Part shown: positions 8,509-15,014 of the stretch, piece after piece
How the letters are laid out: every line of letters begins with the position of its first letter
How positions within the stretch are numbered: position 1 is the first letter of the stretch
Assembly: GCA_016180805.1 (NCBI GenBank)
Contig: JACPAM010000127.1
Span: forward strand, 1-34,321
Direction: 5' to 3'
DNA length: 34,321 nucleotides
From: Deltaproteobacteria bacterium
GTDB taxonomy: Bacteria; Desulfobacterota; Binatia; UBA9968
The notes under the pieces: generated by a model
Databases searched by the model: none
What the model saw: only the letters and a program-made list of their open reading frames with translations
What the model was told of the DNA's origin: nothing
Made by a program: the position numbers and the translations under genes

Positions 8509-8801
8509 AATTACACCTTCCGCGATGGAGTTGAGAGACATCAATATTAAGGGAGCGAGAAGGGCGAGGCGAGTCCCTGAGCGAAACATGGACGGAGCAG
8601 CGGGTACCGACCGAGGACTGCGCCGGATGAAAGCCGGAACTGACGACATTCGGGGGCTGCTTCGCAGGGAATTCCGGAAGCTTCGTCCGAGCGCAGGCCC
8701 GGTGGGTCGCGTGGCGTAGTCCCGTGGAGCGAAGGGAGCCGCGCAGCCCCTAAATTTTGGCTGCAAACTAGAGCTGAAAAAAGAGTTGACGGACAAGTGA
8801 C
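8509..8801. other. Intergenic stretch without recognisable gene
   Basis: No frame in these 293 bases resembles a known protein. A small ATG frame at 8525-8719 has no convincing ribosome-binding site or family signature. GGGGCTGC (8653-8660) faces GCAGCCCC (8743-8750) about 80 bases away, a possible weak long-range hairpin. The convergent CPBP gene ends at the right edge. Confidence 0.4.
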
Positions 8802-9731
8802 TTAAGATCGGCGGGAGCTGTGGCCTGGCCTGAGGCCTTCTCGCGTCCGCGTCATCAAGTGGACGGTATATGCCACGATGAGCAAGGCGACCCAGCTCGC
8901 CACGCCGCTCACCAGTTTAGGATCCGTAGCGCCAAAGAGCCAGCCCAAGTCTTCCCGCCGGAAGTCACCGTAAACGCGAAGCGTCTTCAGTCCGAAAACC
9001 CATCCCGCGTGAAGCCCGATTGCAAGATAGAGGGATCCGGTGCGCATGAAGGCGTAACTCAGGACCAGGCCAATTAGAAATAGACCGAAAAGTCCGGGCA
9101 GGAGCCCGAGCGGATCGAGGAAGGGTTCGAAGGCGTAAACGACGTGGCGAAAACCGGCCACAGGATCGAAGCCGGAGAGGGCAAATTTTTTCGACGGCTG
9201 AACAAAGTGAATGGCGGAGTAAAACAGATTGGTGGCCGCCAGCGCGCTTGCCGGTCTTAAGTCTGCGAGCATGCCTTTGAGAAGGATGCCGCGAAAAAAA
9301 ATCTCTTCGAGCACACCGACCGTGAGCGCCGCAAGGAGCGCTTTGACCGATCGCTCCACGCCGGTCGCGAAGGAGAGCCGGAGATACGGCGAGAAAATGT
9401 CGGCGAGCGCCATGAGCAAAGCGAGCGCGATTATCGAGCCTACGGCCAGCAAGAAGCCTCCTATCGCGTCAGGATATCTTGCCCTGATGCCGTCCAGCCC
9501 GAGGTCCGCGAGAGAGCCGATTTTCAACCGCGCGCGCCAGAGGAAAAAGCAGCTTATGCCCGTGATCATGAAGAGCCGGTCGAAAATGCGAGAGAAGGGG
9601 TAGCGGTACTCCCGCCACTCGGGCACCCTGTCCAGGATGCGCTCCCAAAGCGCGGCGACCCAGGGGCTGAGAAGGCTCGTCGCCAGCAGGACGAGGAGCA
9701 GAAAGAGAAAAAATCTCTGGTAGCTTTTCAA
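8802..9731 (-). CDS. CPBP-family intramembrane glutamic endopeptidase
   Basis: A 309-residue polytopic membrane protein of the CPBP/Abi (Rce1-like) family. Motif 1 is EEIFFRG with catalytic Glu142-Glu143 and Arg147. Motif 2 is YSAIHF with His175. A later LYLAIGLHAGW gives the third conserved histidine region. About eight hydrophobic segments are visible, the first at residues 5-28. Family members cleave prenylated proteins in eukaryotes and process peptides or confer immunity in bacteria. The TTG start at 9731 has no clear ribosome-binding site. A minus-strand promoter lies about 150 bases upstream. Confidence 0.87.
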   Translation of the reverse strand: MKSYQRFFLFLLLVLLATSLLSPWVAALWERILDRVPEWREYRYPFSRIFDRLFMITGISCFFLWRARLKIGSLADLGLDGIRARYPDAIGGFLLAVGSIIALALLMALADIFSPYLRLSFATGVERSVKALLAALTVGVLEEIFFRGILLKGMLADLRPASALAATNLFYSAIHFVQPSKKFALSGFDPVAGFRHVVYAFEPFLDPLGLLPGLFGLFLIGLVLSYAFMRTGSLYLAIGLHAGWVFGLKTLRVYGDFRREDLGWLFGATDPKLVSGVASWVALLIVAYTVHLMTRTREGLRPGHSSRRS

Positions 9732-9798
9732 AATGAAAATGATAGGAACTTGCTTTTAAGGGTTGGCCGCAGTGAACTCAAATCCGGTGTCGATTTCT

Positions 9799-10080
9799 CT
9801 AATCAGGCGGCCTTGGGAGCCCGGAACACCCACCAAACTGGCGTGACGCGGCTACCCGGCTCCTTCCTAGGCCGGACAGTATCCGATAACGTCGTGTTAT
9901 GTCAACTTGAGGGCGGATCAGCCTTGGGCTGAGGCTATAGGAAGGGTCAAACGTGATCTCTTTTTTTCGGTTTTTGTCCGGAGGTGCGTGGGATTCTTCC
10001 CAAAGGCCTAAATGTTGAAGAATTTTTTTAATCACCTCAGGGTGGTCGATGAAGCTGATAATTCGCCGAAAGGACAGGTA
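9799..10080 (-). pseudogene. C-terminal remnant of an IS91-like transposase
   Basis: Reading the minus strand from 10080 gives YLSFRRIISFIDHPEV, then IKKILQHLGLWEE and KEITFDPSYS, characteristic of the C-terminus of Y2/IS91-type transposases in Deltaproteobacteria-like genomes. No zinc-binding or catalytic HUH portion is present upstream, so only the tail survives. The frame then runs on without the usual stop into unrelated sequence that contains the CPBP promoter. This is a relic of a past insertion in this accessory zone. Confidence 0.7.
9878..9905 (-). promoter_or_regulatory. Sigma70-type promoter upstream of the CPBP gene
   Basis: On the minus strand, TTGACA (9905-9900) and GATACT (9883-9878) are separated by 16 bases. 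The element points at the CPBP gene, giving a leader of about 145 bases. The same arrangement and flanking TTGACATA recur at 11351-11378 in front of the unknown coiled-coil genes. Confidence 0.55.
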
Positions 10081-10148
10081 GATAGCTTGGTCCGACCCGT
10101 CGGTGTGCTGTCGGTGTCGGTCGTGGCCGGTTTAGGCATGCAGCGACT

Positions 10149-10499
10149 CTAGAACAGAACAAGCGCGTCGAGGATGCGGCGCGCTAGTTCCTCCGCCGCG
10201 TCTCGTTCGCGGGCGGCATCCTCATCGTCTCGGATCTTGCGACGGATTTCACCTAGCATTTGCTGTAGCTGGTCAAGCATATTGCGAAGCTCTCGTGCTT
10301 TTGCGCGTCGGTCCTCCGTGACCTCTCCATCCTCATAGAGTCGGAGCAGAAGGTCCTTGTATCGCCCGGCTTCCTCCCAGGCGCGGACGAGCGCTTCGAG
10401 CTTGTTTGCCTTCTTCTTCTCTTTGAGGCCCAAGCGGAGCAGCTCGATCAGCGTCCGGGCGGCCTCCACCGCCAACGGAATCCACCACACCGGCGCCAT
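10149..10499 (-). CDS. Unknown coiled-coil protein, tandem paralog 2
   Basis: I do not recognise this family. The 116-residue protein from ATG 10499 has GGGGG five bases upstream; a longer frame to TTG 10559 is possible. It is highly charged and helical: KEKKKANKLEALVRAWEEAG, then RYKDLLLRLYEDGEV, a predicted coiled coil (about 65-105) and the terminal LVLF. It aligns along its length with the neighbour at 10569-10934, including KDLL-RLYE and IRRKI-DDE. No signal peptide or catalytic motif is visible. A structural, regulatory or peptide-partner role is possible but unsupported. Confidence 0.6.
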   Translation of the reverse strand: MAPVWWIPLAVEAARTLIELLRLGLKEKKKANKLEALVRAWEEAGRYKDLLLRLYEDGEVTEDRRAKARELRNMLDQLQQMLGEIRRKIRDDEDAARERDAAEELARRILDALVLF

Positions 10500-10568
10500 A
10501 ATACCCCCTAGGCCGCTCGACACATCACCGGCGCGGACCGGTATCGGCCGACTCAGCAAACGGCGACA

Positions 10569-11156
10569 TCAGAACAGAACGAGGTCACTCAAGACCTCGC
10601 GGAGCAGCGTCGTAACTTGATCGACCTCCTGCGTGGCATTCTCGTCATTCTCTATCTTACGACGGATCGTGCGCAGGAGTTCCTGAATCCTCTCCAGCTT
10701 CTCCCGGATCTCCCGCGCCTTGCGCTTCTTGTCGGCGCTCACCCGGTCGTTCTCGTAGAGGCGGATCAGAAGGTCTTTGTAATGGCCGGTGTCCTCCCAG
10801 GCCTTGGCGAGTGCCGACAGCTTGTCGGACTTCTTCTTCTGCTGAAGGCCGATGCGGAGCAGATCGAGCGCCTCGCGTGCCGCGCGAGCCGCATCTTCTT
10901 TCCATCGTTCCTGTCCTCTTTCTTCTTCCGGCATGGCTTGCCTCCTTGGGTTAACGACCTCGCTCTGAGAAGGTGAAAAGCGGCTAAGAACAGCCTCGAT
11001 CGCCGGGATGAAGCTGGCCACCAACGCGGCCTCGCCCTCGCTACAGATACCCAGCAGGTTGGCCACGCGGCGGGGGTTGTTGGCCCAGATTGCCCATTTG
11101 TTGCGGTCCGTTAGGACCTCTACAAGGATCTTGGCACGGCGATCAAGGTCGTCCAA
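10569..11156 (-). CDS. Unknown two-part protein, tandem paralog 1 with internal start
   Basis: A 195-residue frame from TTG 11156. Residues 1-60 are a distinct domain containing TDRNKWAIWANNPRRVANLL and GICSEGEAALVASF, loosely like nitrile-hydratase/LigA-type leader folds (weak). Residues 75-195 match the neighbouring paralog: QKKKSDKLSALAKAWEDTG, YKDLLIRLYEN, IRRKIENDEN and the same terminal LVLF. ATG 10934 lies in frame at residue 75 and has a strong AAGGAGG seven bases upstream, so a 121-residue short form of the same size as the paralog may be made separately. A promoter lies at 11351-11378. Function unknown. Confidence 0.6.
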   Translation of the reverse strand: MDDLDRRAKILVEVLTDRNKWAIWANNPRRVANLLGICSEGEAALVASFIPAIEAVLSRFSPSQSEVVNPRRQAMPEEERGQERWKEDAARAAREALDLLRIGLQQKKKSDKLSALAKAWEDTGHYKDLLIRLYENDRVSADKKRKAREIREKLERIQELLRTIRRKIENDENATQEVDQVTTLLREVLSDLVLF

Positions 11157-11350
11157 CGCTGCTTCCCTCGTACTCGCTCGCAGAGTTCAGCACTAAACGG
11201 GCGGAGCCTTCGATCAAGAATGATAGGGCCTCGTTTAGGGGATCGGTAGCAGCGAACTCAGGTTTACTGTCCGCTTCCAGCGTCCCTGGAGAACCCGAAG
11301 CAGGGACCGACCTGGCCCGACACAGCCTCCCCGTTTCTTCTAACGGGAAA

Positions 11351-11378
11351 TGTATCGGATACGGTAATCATATGTCAA
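11351..11378 (-). promoter_or_regulatory. Sigma70-type promoter upstream of the tandem coiled-coil genes
   Basis: On the minus strand, TTGACA (11378-11373) and GATACA (11356-11351) are separated by 16 bases. The leader to the TTG start at 11156 is about 190 bases and contains a strong hairpin, GTCCCTG (11308-11302) against CAGGGAC. It also carries AGCGGAC facing GTTCGCT near 11250-11275. The leader end TGAGTTCGCTGC resembles TGAGTTCACTGC downstream of the CPBP promoter. Confidence 0.5.
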
Positions 11379-11473
11379 CATAATTTTTCGGACCGTCTCT
11401 GCAGCCTGGGGAATTCCGGGAACAGTATACAGCAATTGACAGATAGTATGAGACAGATGCAGAATCTGCCGCC

Positions 11474-11590
11474 ATGGCAATAACCTCCCGAGTGGTCGTT
11501 CCAGATTTCCCGCATCACGTCGTGCAGCGAGGCGCGCGCAGGATGGATGTTTTCTTCTCCGCTGACGACCGACAAGAACGGAACGGAGGG
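11474..11590 (+). pseudogene. N-terminal remnant of a REP-associated tyrosine transposase (RAYT)
   Basis: From ATG 11474 the frame reads MAITSRVVVPDFPHHVVQRG then ARRMDVFFSADDRQE, which is the standard N-terminus of RAYT/Y1 transposases (HUH-type His-His motif in PHHVVQRG, then VFFS). After about 37 residues the match stops at a GGTCAAG terminus, and the catalytic tyrosine part is missing. Following sequence to 11718 ends with the inverted CTTGACC. RAYTs move REP-type hairpins, so the remnant is of interest beside the palindromes here, although no link is shown. Confidence 0.72.
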
Positions 11591-11718
11591 GTCAAGTCCG
11601 CTCTTGGCTCTTTTGTAGTTCTTCGTCAATTCTCCGCACCCTGCGAGCCATCCTTCTCTGCGCCCCCACTCTCGCCTTCATCTTTAAACAGGCTGACCTC
11701 ACCGATGAGGTCTTGACC
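11590..11718. repeat. Short segment bounded by inverted GGTCAAG/CTTGACC
   Basis: GGTCAAG (11590-11596) and CTTGACC (11712-11718) bound about 129 bases that follow the RAYT remnant. The interior does not look coding on either strand. It may be the 3' end of the transposon or a separate small insertion that truncated the transposase. Confidence 0.4.
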
Positions 11719-11751
11719 GCCTACTGACCCCCCCTAGCTTTCATCACAAAT

Positions 11752-12198
11752 TCACCCGATAGACAACTGGAATTTCGCGCTAAAGGGGTTCATAAAACGA
11801 ATTCCTTCCGTGCTCTGTCCGTCGGAAAAGTCCTCGCTCAAAACAACCGGAATTTGGTTCAGTTTGGCAGTCGCCCATATTTGCGCGTCCCAGTAGGAGA
11901 AGCGGTGCTGCCGCACCCCACGAGTGGCCTCGAGTATGATCATGCCGGTTACTTCTATGACCGGCCAAGCTCGAAGCAGGTTGTGCACCCGACTTTCAGC
12001 CTCATCGGCAGGCAACGGCTCAGTTATTTTGTTTGTTACCGTAACGAAAAATTCCCCCAGAACCTGAGTACTCAAAACACCTAATGATGTGGCTACTAGC
12101 CAGTCGAGAACTTCAAGGGCCCTTTTTTGTTTAACAGGCGCGGAGCGGTCATAGGCGTAGACCAAAACGTTGGTATCAACTAGAACTTTATCGCTCAT
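11752..12198 (-). CDS. vapC: VapC-type PIN-domain toxin
   Basis: A 148-residue PIN-domain ribonuclease. The metal-binding acids are visible: Asp8 in VDTNVLVYAYD, Glu49 in QVLGEFFV, Asp104 in SYWDAQIW and Asp123/126 in SEDFSDGQ. Family VapC toxins cut tRNA or rRNA and are held inactive by VapB. Its ATG lies inside the end of the antitoxin gene, an 11-base overlap in another frame, giving coupled expression. Length and motifs look intact, so the toxin is probably functional. Confidence 0.9.
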   Translation of the reverse strand: MSDKVLVDTNVLVYAYDRSAPVKQKRALEVLDWLVATSLGVLSTQVLGEFFVTVTNKITEPLPADEAESRVHNLLRAWPVIEVTGMIILEATRGVRQHRFSYWDAQIWATAKLNQIPVVLSEDFSDGQSTEGIRFMNPFSAKFQLSIG

Positions 12199-12442
12199 AG
12201 AGGTCTTCGCGCTTCCATCGGCGCTTGCCTTTCAGGGGCCCCTTTTTCATCAAGGAACGTATGAACCTCTTTTCCTCTTCCCAAAACGTGATGTCCCTTA
12301 CGACATGGCTTCGAGAGGACAGCTTAACAATGCCTGAGCGAATCAATTCAGCCTCGGTAAGCCCCTGTTCCTTGGAAAGGCGCTTGAGCAGCGCCTCCTG
12401 CTCAGGTTCAATATAAACTTGCTTGCGGATCATTTTACTCAT
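12188..12442 (-). CDS. vapB: VapB-type ribbon-helix-helix antitoxin
   Basis: An 84-residue basic protein. The N-terminus RKQVYIEPEQEALLKRLSKE and the following GLTEAELIRSGI form a CopG/Arc-like ribbon-helix-helix DNA-binding fold. The C-terminal half (WEEEKRFIRSLMKKG onward) should wrap the toxin. ATG 12442 has AGAGG six bases upstream. It is followed by the PIN toxin and preceded by a promoter that overlaps two direct repeats, the expected autoregulatory layout. Confidence 0.85.
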   Translation of the reverse strand: MSKMIRKQVYIEPEQEALLKRLSKEQGLTEAELIRSGIVKLSSRSHVVRDITFWEEEKRFIRSLMKKGPLKGKRRWKREDLYER

Positions 12443-12461
12443 GGCAAACCTCTTGATGTTT

Positions 12462-12491
12462 TTTATACATCGTCATATACATCGTAGTCAA
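12462..12491 (-). promoter_or_regulatory. vapBC promoter with overlapping direct-repeat operator
   Basis: On the minus strand, TTGACT (12491-12486) and TATAAA (12467-12462) are separated by 18 bases. The spacer is almost entirely a perfect direct repeat ACGATGTATA (12485-12476 and 12473-12464) with a 12-base period. Tandem sites with such spacing suit binding of ribbon-helix-helix dimers side by side. Occupancy would block the -10 and spacer, so the VapBC complex probably represses here. Confidence 0.65.
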
Positions 12492-12515
12492 GGCGACAGG
12501 GACGAAAGGAAGGCC

Positions 12516-13244
12516 GTGGGTCTTTTGGACGGCAAGGTGGCGCTCATCACGGGAGGCAGCCGTGGGATCGGCAAGGCTATCGCCCAGGCCTACGCCCGTG
12601 AGGGAGGGAAAGTCCATATCTGCGCCCGTCGCGAATCCGCTCTGCAAGCTGCGGCGGCGGAAATTCGCGCCCACGGAGGCGAGGTAAGCTGGTGCAAGGC
12701 CGACATCACGAAGGTAAGAGACGTGAGGCGTCTGCTGAAGGCGGTGCGGGAGCGCTACGGCACGCTACATGTGCTGGTGAACAACGCCAGTATCTTAGGT
12801 CCGCGCGATCCGATCGCGAACTACCCGCTGGCCGCGTGGGAAGAGGTCGTCAAGGTCAACCTGACGGCGCTTTTCATCGTCACGAAAGAGGCGCTGAAGC
12901 TCATGATGCCGCAGCGAGAGGGATCGATTATCAACCTTTCTTCCGGCGTGGGCCGGATCGGTAGGGCGCGGTGGGGAGCCTACGCGGCCTCCAAATTTGG
13001 CGTCGAAGGGTTCACGCAGGTTCTGGCCGACGAGGTCAAAGATTGGAATATCCGCGTCAACGCGGTCAATCCCGGGGGCACACGGACCGAGATGCGGGCC
13101 CAGGCCTATCCCGAAGAGGATCCGATGACCCTGCCGGCGCCCGACGAGATTACCGAAGTCTTTCTTTATCTCGCTTCTGCGGATTCGGTCGGGACCACCG
13201 GCAAATCCTTCGACGCCCGCGATTGGCTTCGGAAATCCAATTGA
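12516..13244 (+). CDS. Short-chain dehydrogenase/reductase
   Basis: A 242-residue classical SDR. The cofactor motif TGGSRGIG is at 12-19, NNAS at 89-92, the catalytic Ser at 142-143, Tyr156 and Lys160 (YAASK). GTG 12516 is preceded by AAGGAAGG and fits the family start; a longer frame from 12423 would read through the vapBC promoter and has no family support. The C-terminus ends TTGKSFDARDWLRKSN, not the usual GQ-x-DGG, so oligomer contacts or substrate may differ. It stands alone on this strand. Substrate unknown. Confidence 0.85.
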   Translation: MGLLDGKVALITGGSRGIGKAIAQAYAREGGKVHICARRESALQAAAAEIRAHGGEVSWCKADITKVRDVRRLLKAVRERYGTLHVLVNNASILGPRDPIANYPLAAWEEVVKVNLTALFIVTKEALKLMMPQREGSIINLSSGVGRIGRARWGAYAASKFGVEGFTQVLADEVKDWNIRVNAVNPGGTRTEMRAQAYPEEDPMTLPAPDEITEVFLYLASADSVGTTGKSFDARDWLRKSN

Positions 13245-13316
13245 CGCGCCTAGCCTTTTCCTATTAAAGTGCCTAAAAATACGGTAAGCTGCCGGTCAAA
13301 CTAGGGAGGTGTTGGG

Positions 13317-13586
13317 ATGAAAACCAGCTACTGGATTGCAATCGCGGTTGTGGCCTTGATTGTGGGCATCCTCGTTGGGTATGGCGTGTGGGGCCCGCAA
13401 GCGGCGAGGCTGCCCCAGGTGGAAACGCAGTTGAATTCGGTTCAGGCCCAGATGGGAGAGGTCAAGAAGAAAATGTCCGATCTGGAGGCCAACTTGGGAA
13501 AAGTCACGAACGAAAAACTCAACCTGGAGAAACAGACCGAAGAGCTCAAAGAAGCTTTGGAGAAAGCGACAAAGAAGCGCCGTTAG
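13317..13586 (+). CDS. Small membrane-anchored coiled-coil protein
   Basis: An 89-residue protein with one N-terminal membrane segment (about residues 5-26, YWIAIAVVALIVGILVGYGV). A lysine- and glutamate-rich heptad coiled coil follows (about 36-85), ending KKRR. GGGAGG lies upstream of ATG 13317. The layout suggests a periplasmic or surface spacer or a small scaffold, but no family is recognised. A 21-bp tandem duplication spans its stop codon. Confidence 0.7.
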   Translation: MKTSYWIAIAVVALIVGILVGYGVWGPQAARLPQVETQLNSVQAQMGEVKKKMSDLEANLGKVTNEKLNLEKQTEELKEALEKATKKRR

Positions 13587-13620
13587 TCTCGGGTACGCTG
13601 CCGTTAGTCTCGGGTACGCT
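13579..13620 (+). repeat. Perfect 21-bp tandem duplication over a stop codon
   Basis: Two exact copies of a 21-base unit (13579-13599 and 13600-13620) begin GCCGTTAG and end GGGTACGCT. The first copy contains the TAG stop of the coiled-coil gene. The duplication is recent, because the copies are identical. Confidence 0.9.
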
Positions 13621-13664
13621 TTGGGGCATCGTTCCTTGCGTTTTGGCGACTGGAGGAGGGACTT

Positions 13665-13810
13665 ATGGCTACCTTTGTGACGCTGGTGCACTTCACGGAT
13701 CAGGGAATTCGCAATGTGAAGCAGACAACCGATAGGGCCAAGGTCTTGGTTATGTGATGCGGGCCTACTCCGCGGAGGAGCTAAACCGGATCCTGGCCAA
13801 ATTGCCGTAA
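13665..13810 (+). pseudogene. GYD-domain protein gene with internal deletion
   Basis: ATG 13665, with GGAGGAGGG upstream, opens MATFVTLVHFTDQGIRNVKQ, the standard start of GYD-domain proteins (normally about 95-100 residues). After VLVM the frame hits TGA at 13755. In another frame, VMRAYSAEELNRILAKLP then TAA (13808) is the family C-terminus. The middle, including the GYD motif, is absent. An out-of-frame deletion of roughly 50 codons explains it. GYD function is not well established. Confidence 0.8.
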
Positions 13811-13842
13811 GGGTCAAAGAGACCGCAAGGACCCCGGAAGCA

Positions 13843-14361
13843 ATGAATGAAGCAATCGGCAAATCCTTTCCGGATCTCGAACTGCCGGACCACGAAGGGC
13901 ACGCAGTCAAGCTTTCTCAGATCGCCGGGAAGTTTCCTCTGATCCTGGTGTTTTACCGCGGCTATTGGTGAGCGAAATGCCAGGTGCAGTTGCGCCTGCT
14001 GACCGAGTTTCAGCGCGAGACAGCGGTTAGTTATTGCAAGATCGCCGCTGTGAGCGTCGATCCGCCTGAGGTCAATGCGGCCTTTCGCGCCGGGCTGGGG
14101 GCGAGCTTTCCGTTTCTAAGCGACAAGGACCGCGAGGCTATTCATCGGCTCGACATCGTCGATACCTCCGACAAGCATCATGGTCTGATCGCGATCCCAT
14201 ACACGTTCGCGCTCATGCCCGATCTTACGATACATAACCTCTACTGCGGATGGTGGTACGTTGGCCGCCCGACGGTCGAGGAGATCCGCCAGGATTTGCG
14301 GGCAATGATGAAGAAGTGCCGCGCCGATTTCGATCCGCAGACGCGACCTCAGGGGCTCTAG
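13843..14361 (+). CDS. Peroxiredoxin-like redoxin, probable selenoprotein (UxxC)
   Basis: From ATG 13843 (GGAAG upstream) the frame reads MNEAIGKSFPDLELPDHEGH, then VFYRGYW, TGA at codon 43, then AKCQVQLRLLTEF and on to TAG at 14361. The total is 172 residues if TGA is read as selenocysteine. In this thioredoxin-fold family the YRGxW segment is followed by the peroxidatic cysteine of CxxC, so TGA falls exactly there, giving U43-A-K-C46. A SECIS-like hairpin starts nine bases after the TGA. The remaining 129 codons have no other disruption and retain IPYTFALMPD. Alternative: a single TGC/TGT to TGA nonsense mutation. If an annotator starts at 13984, the active site is lost. Confidence 0.72.
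13981..13998 (+). promoter_or_regulatory. Bacterial SECIS-like hairpin after in-frame TGA
   Basis: CAGGTGC (13981-13987) pairs with GCGCCTG (13992-13998), seven pairs including one G-U, leaving the loop AGTT. The loop begins 16 bases after the TGA, and G is the second loop base. Both agree with the general bacterial SECIS rule: hairpin just downstream, apical loop about 16-37 nt away, with a G among the first two loop bases. SelB would bind it. Confidence 0.62.
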
Positions 14362-14394
14362 AACTTTAACAGGATTGTGCTATCTTAATCGCCT

Positions 14395-14646
14395 ATGAAT
14401 CCGGCAGAAATTCAGGCGATATTGGAAAAGGCGCTTCCCGGCTCGACCATTCGGGTGGATGATCTGACAGGGGGCGGGGACCACTTTCAGGTCTGGATCA
14501 TCTCCTCGGCGTTTGAAGGGAAAAGCCTCATCGATCAGCACCAGATGGTATACGGGGCGCTGCGTGAGGCGCTGGGAAGCGAGCGGATCCATGCTCTGGC
14601 TCTGAAAACGTATACGCCGGAACAATGGGAGCGTTATAATTCGTAA
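14395..14646 (+). CDS. bolA: BolA/IbaG-family protein
   Basis: An 83-residue BolA-like protein. MNPAEIQAILEKALPGSTIR, then DDHF-like GGGDHFQVWIISSAFEGKS, and LIDQHQMVYGALRE match the family, including the histidines used with glutaredoxin for [2Fe-2S] binding. The next gene is a CGFS monothiol glutaredoxin, the known BolA partner, only 26 bases away. The pair is thus likely a Fe-S trafficking or regulatory unit. The start at 14395 has no obvious Shine-Dalgarno sequence. Confidence 0.92.
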   Translation: MNPAEIQAILEKALPGSTIRVDDLTGGGDHFQVWIISSAFEGKSLIDQHQMVYGALREALGSERIHALALKTYTPEQWERYNS

Positions 14647-14672
14647 GGGTAACGGAGAAAGGAGATCTGCAT

Positions 14673-14996
14673 ATGGCGGACGAAGTTTTGGCAAAGATTG
14701 ACGAGAAGGTGAAGAACAACAAGATCATGCTCTACATGAAAGGGAATCCGAACTTTCCCCAGTGCGGTTTTTCTGCTCATGTCGTGGATATTCTTCGGTC
14801 CTACGGCTATCCCTTCGAGACCGAAGACGTGCTTGCGGATGCGGCGGTCCGCGATGGGGTTAAGCGCTATAGCAACTGGCCCACCATCCCCCAGATCTTT
14901 ATCGAGGGGAAGTTCATTGGCGGCTGCGACATCCTCCACGAGCTCCATGAGCGGAGAGAGCTGGAGCCGATGCTGAAGGCGGCCTTTGGAAAATAA
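14673..14996 (+). CDS. grxD: Monothiol CGFS glutaredoxin (Grx4 type)
   Basis: A 107-residue monothiol glutaredoxin. The active-site motif CGFS is at 31-34 in MKGNPNFPQCGFS. The glutathione-binding segments WPTIPQIFIEGKFIGGCDI are also intact. AAGGAGA precedes ATG 14673. Grx4 proteins bind a [2Fe-2S] cluster with glutathione and pair with BolA, encoded immediately upstream. A PYROXD2-like gene converges 18 bases after the stop. Confidence 0.94.
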   Translation: MADEVLAKIDEKVKNNKIMLYMKGNPNFPQCGFSAHVVDILRSYGYPFETEDVLADAAVRDGVKRYSNWPTIPQIFIEGKFIGGCDILHELHERRELEPMLKAAFGK

Positions 14997-15014
14997 ATTT
15001 CCTCTAAGCAACAC

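Noticed and set aside
12423-12515. Longer N-terminus for the SDR gene
   Set aside because: It would translate the vapBC promoter and operator. GTG 12516 has a good ribosome-binding site and the normal family start.
13755-13757. TGA in the GYD gene as selenocysteine
   Set aside because: The matching C-terminus is in another frame and the middle of the domain is missing, so this is a deletion.
13984-14361. Separate 125-residue gene starting at codon CAG/TTG near 13984
   Set aside because: It lacks the N-terminal half of the thioredoxin fold. The sequence upstream continues the same domain in frame, apart from the TGA.
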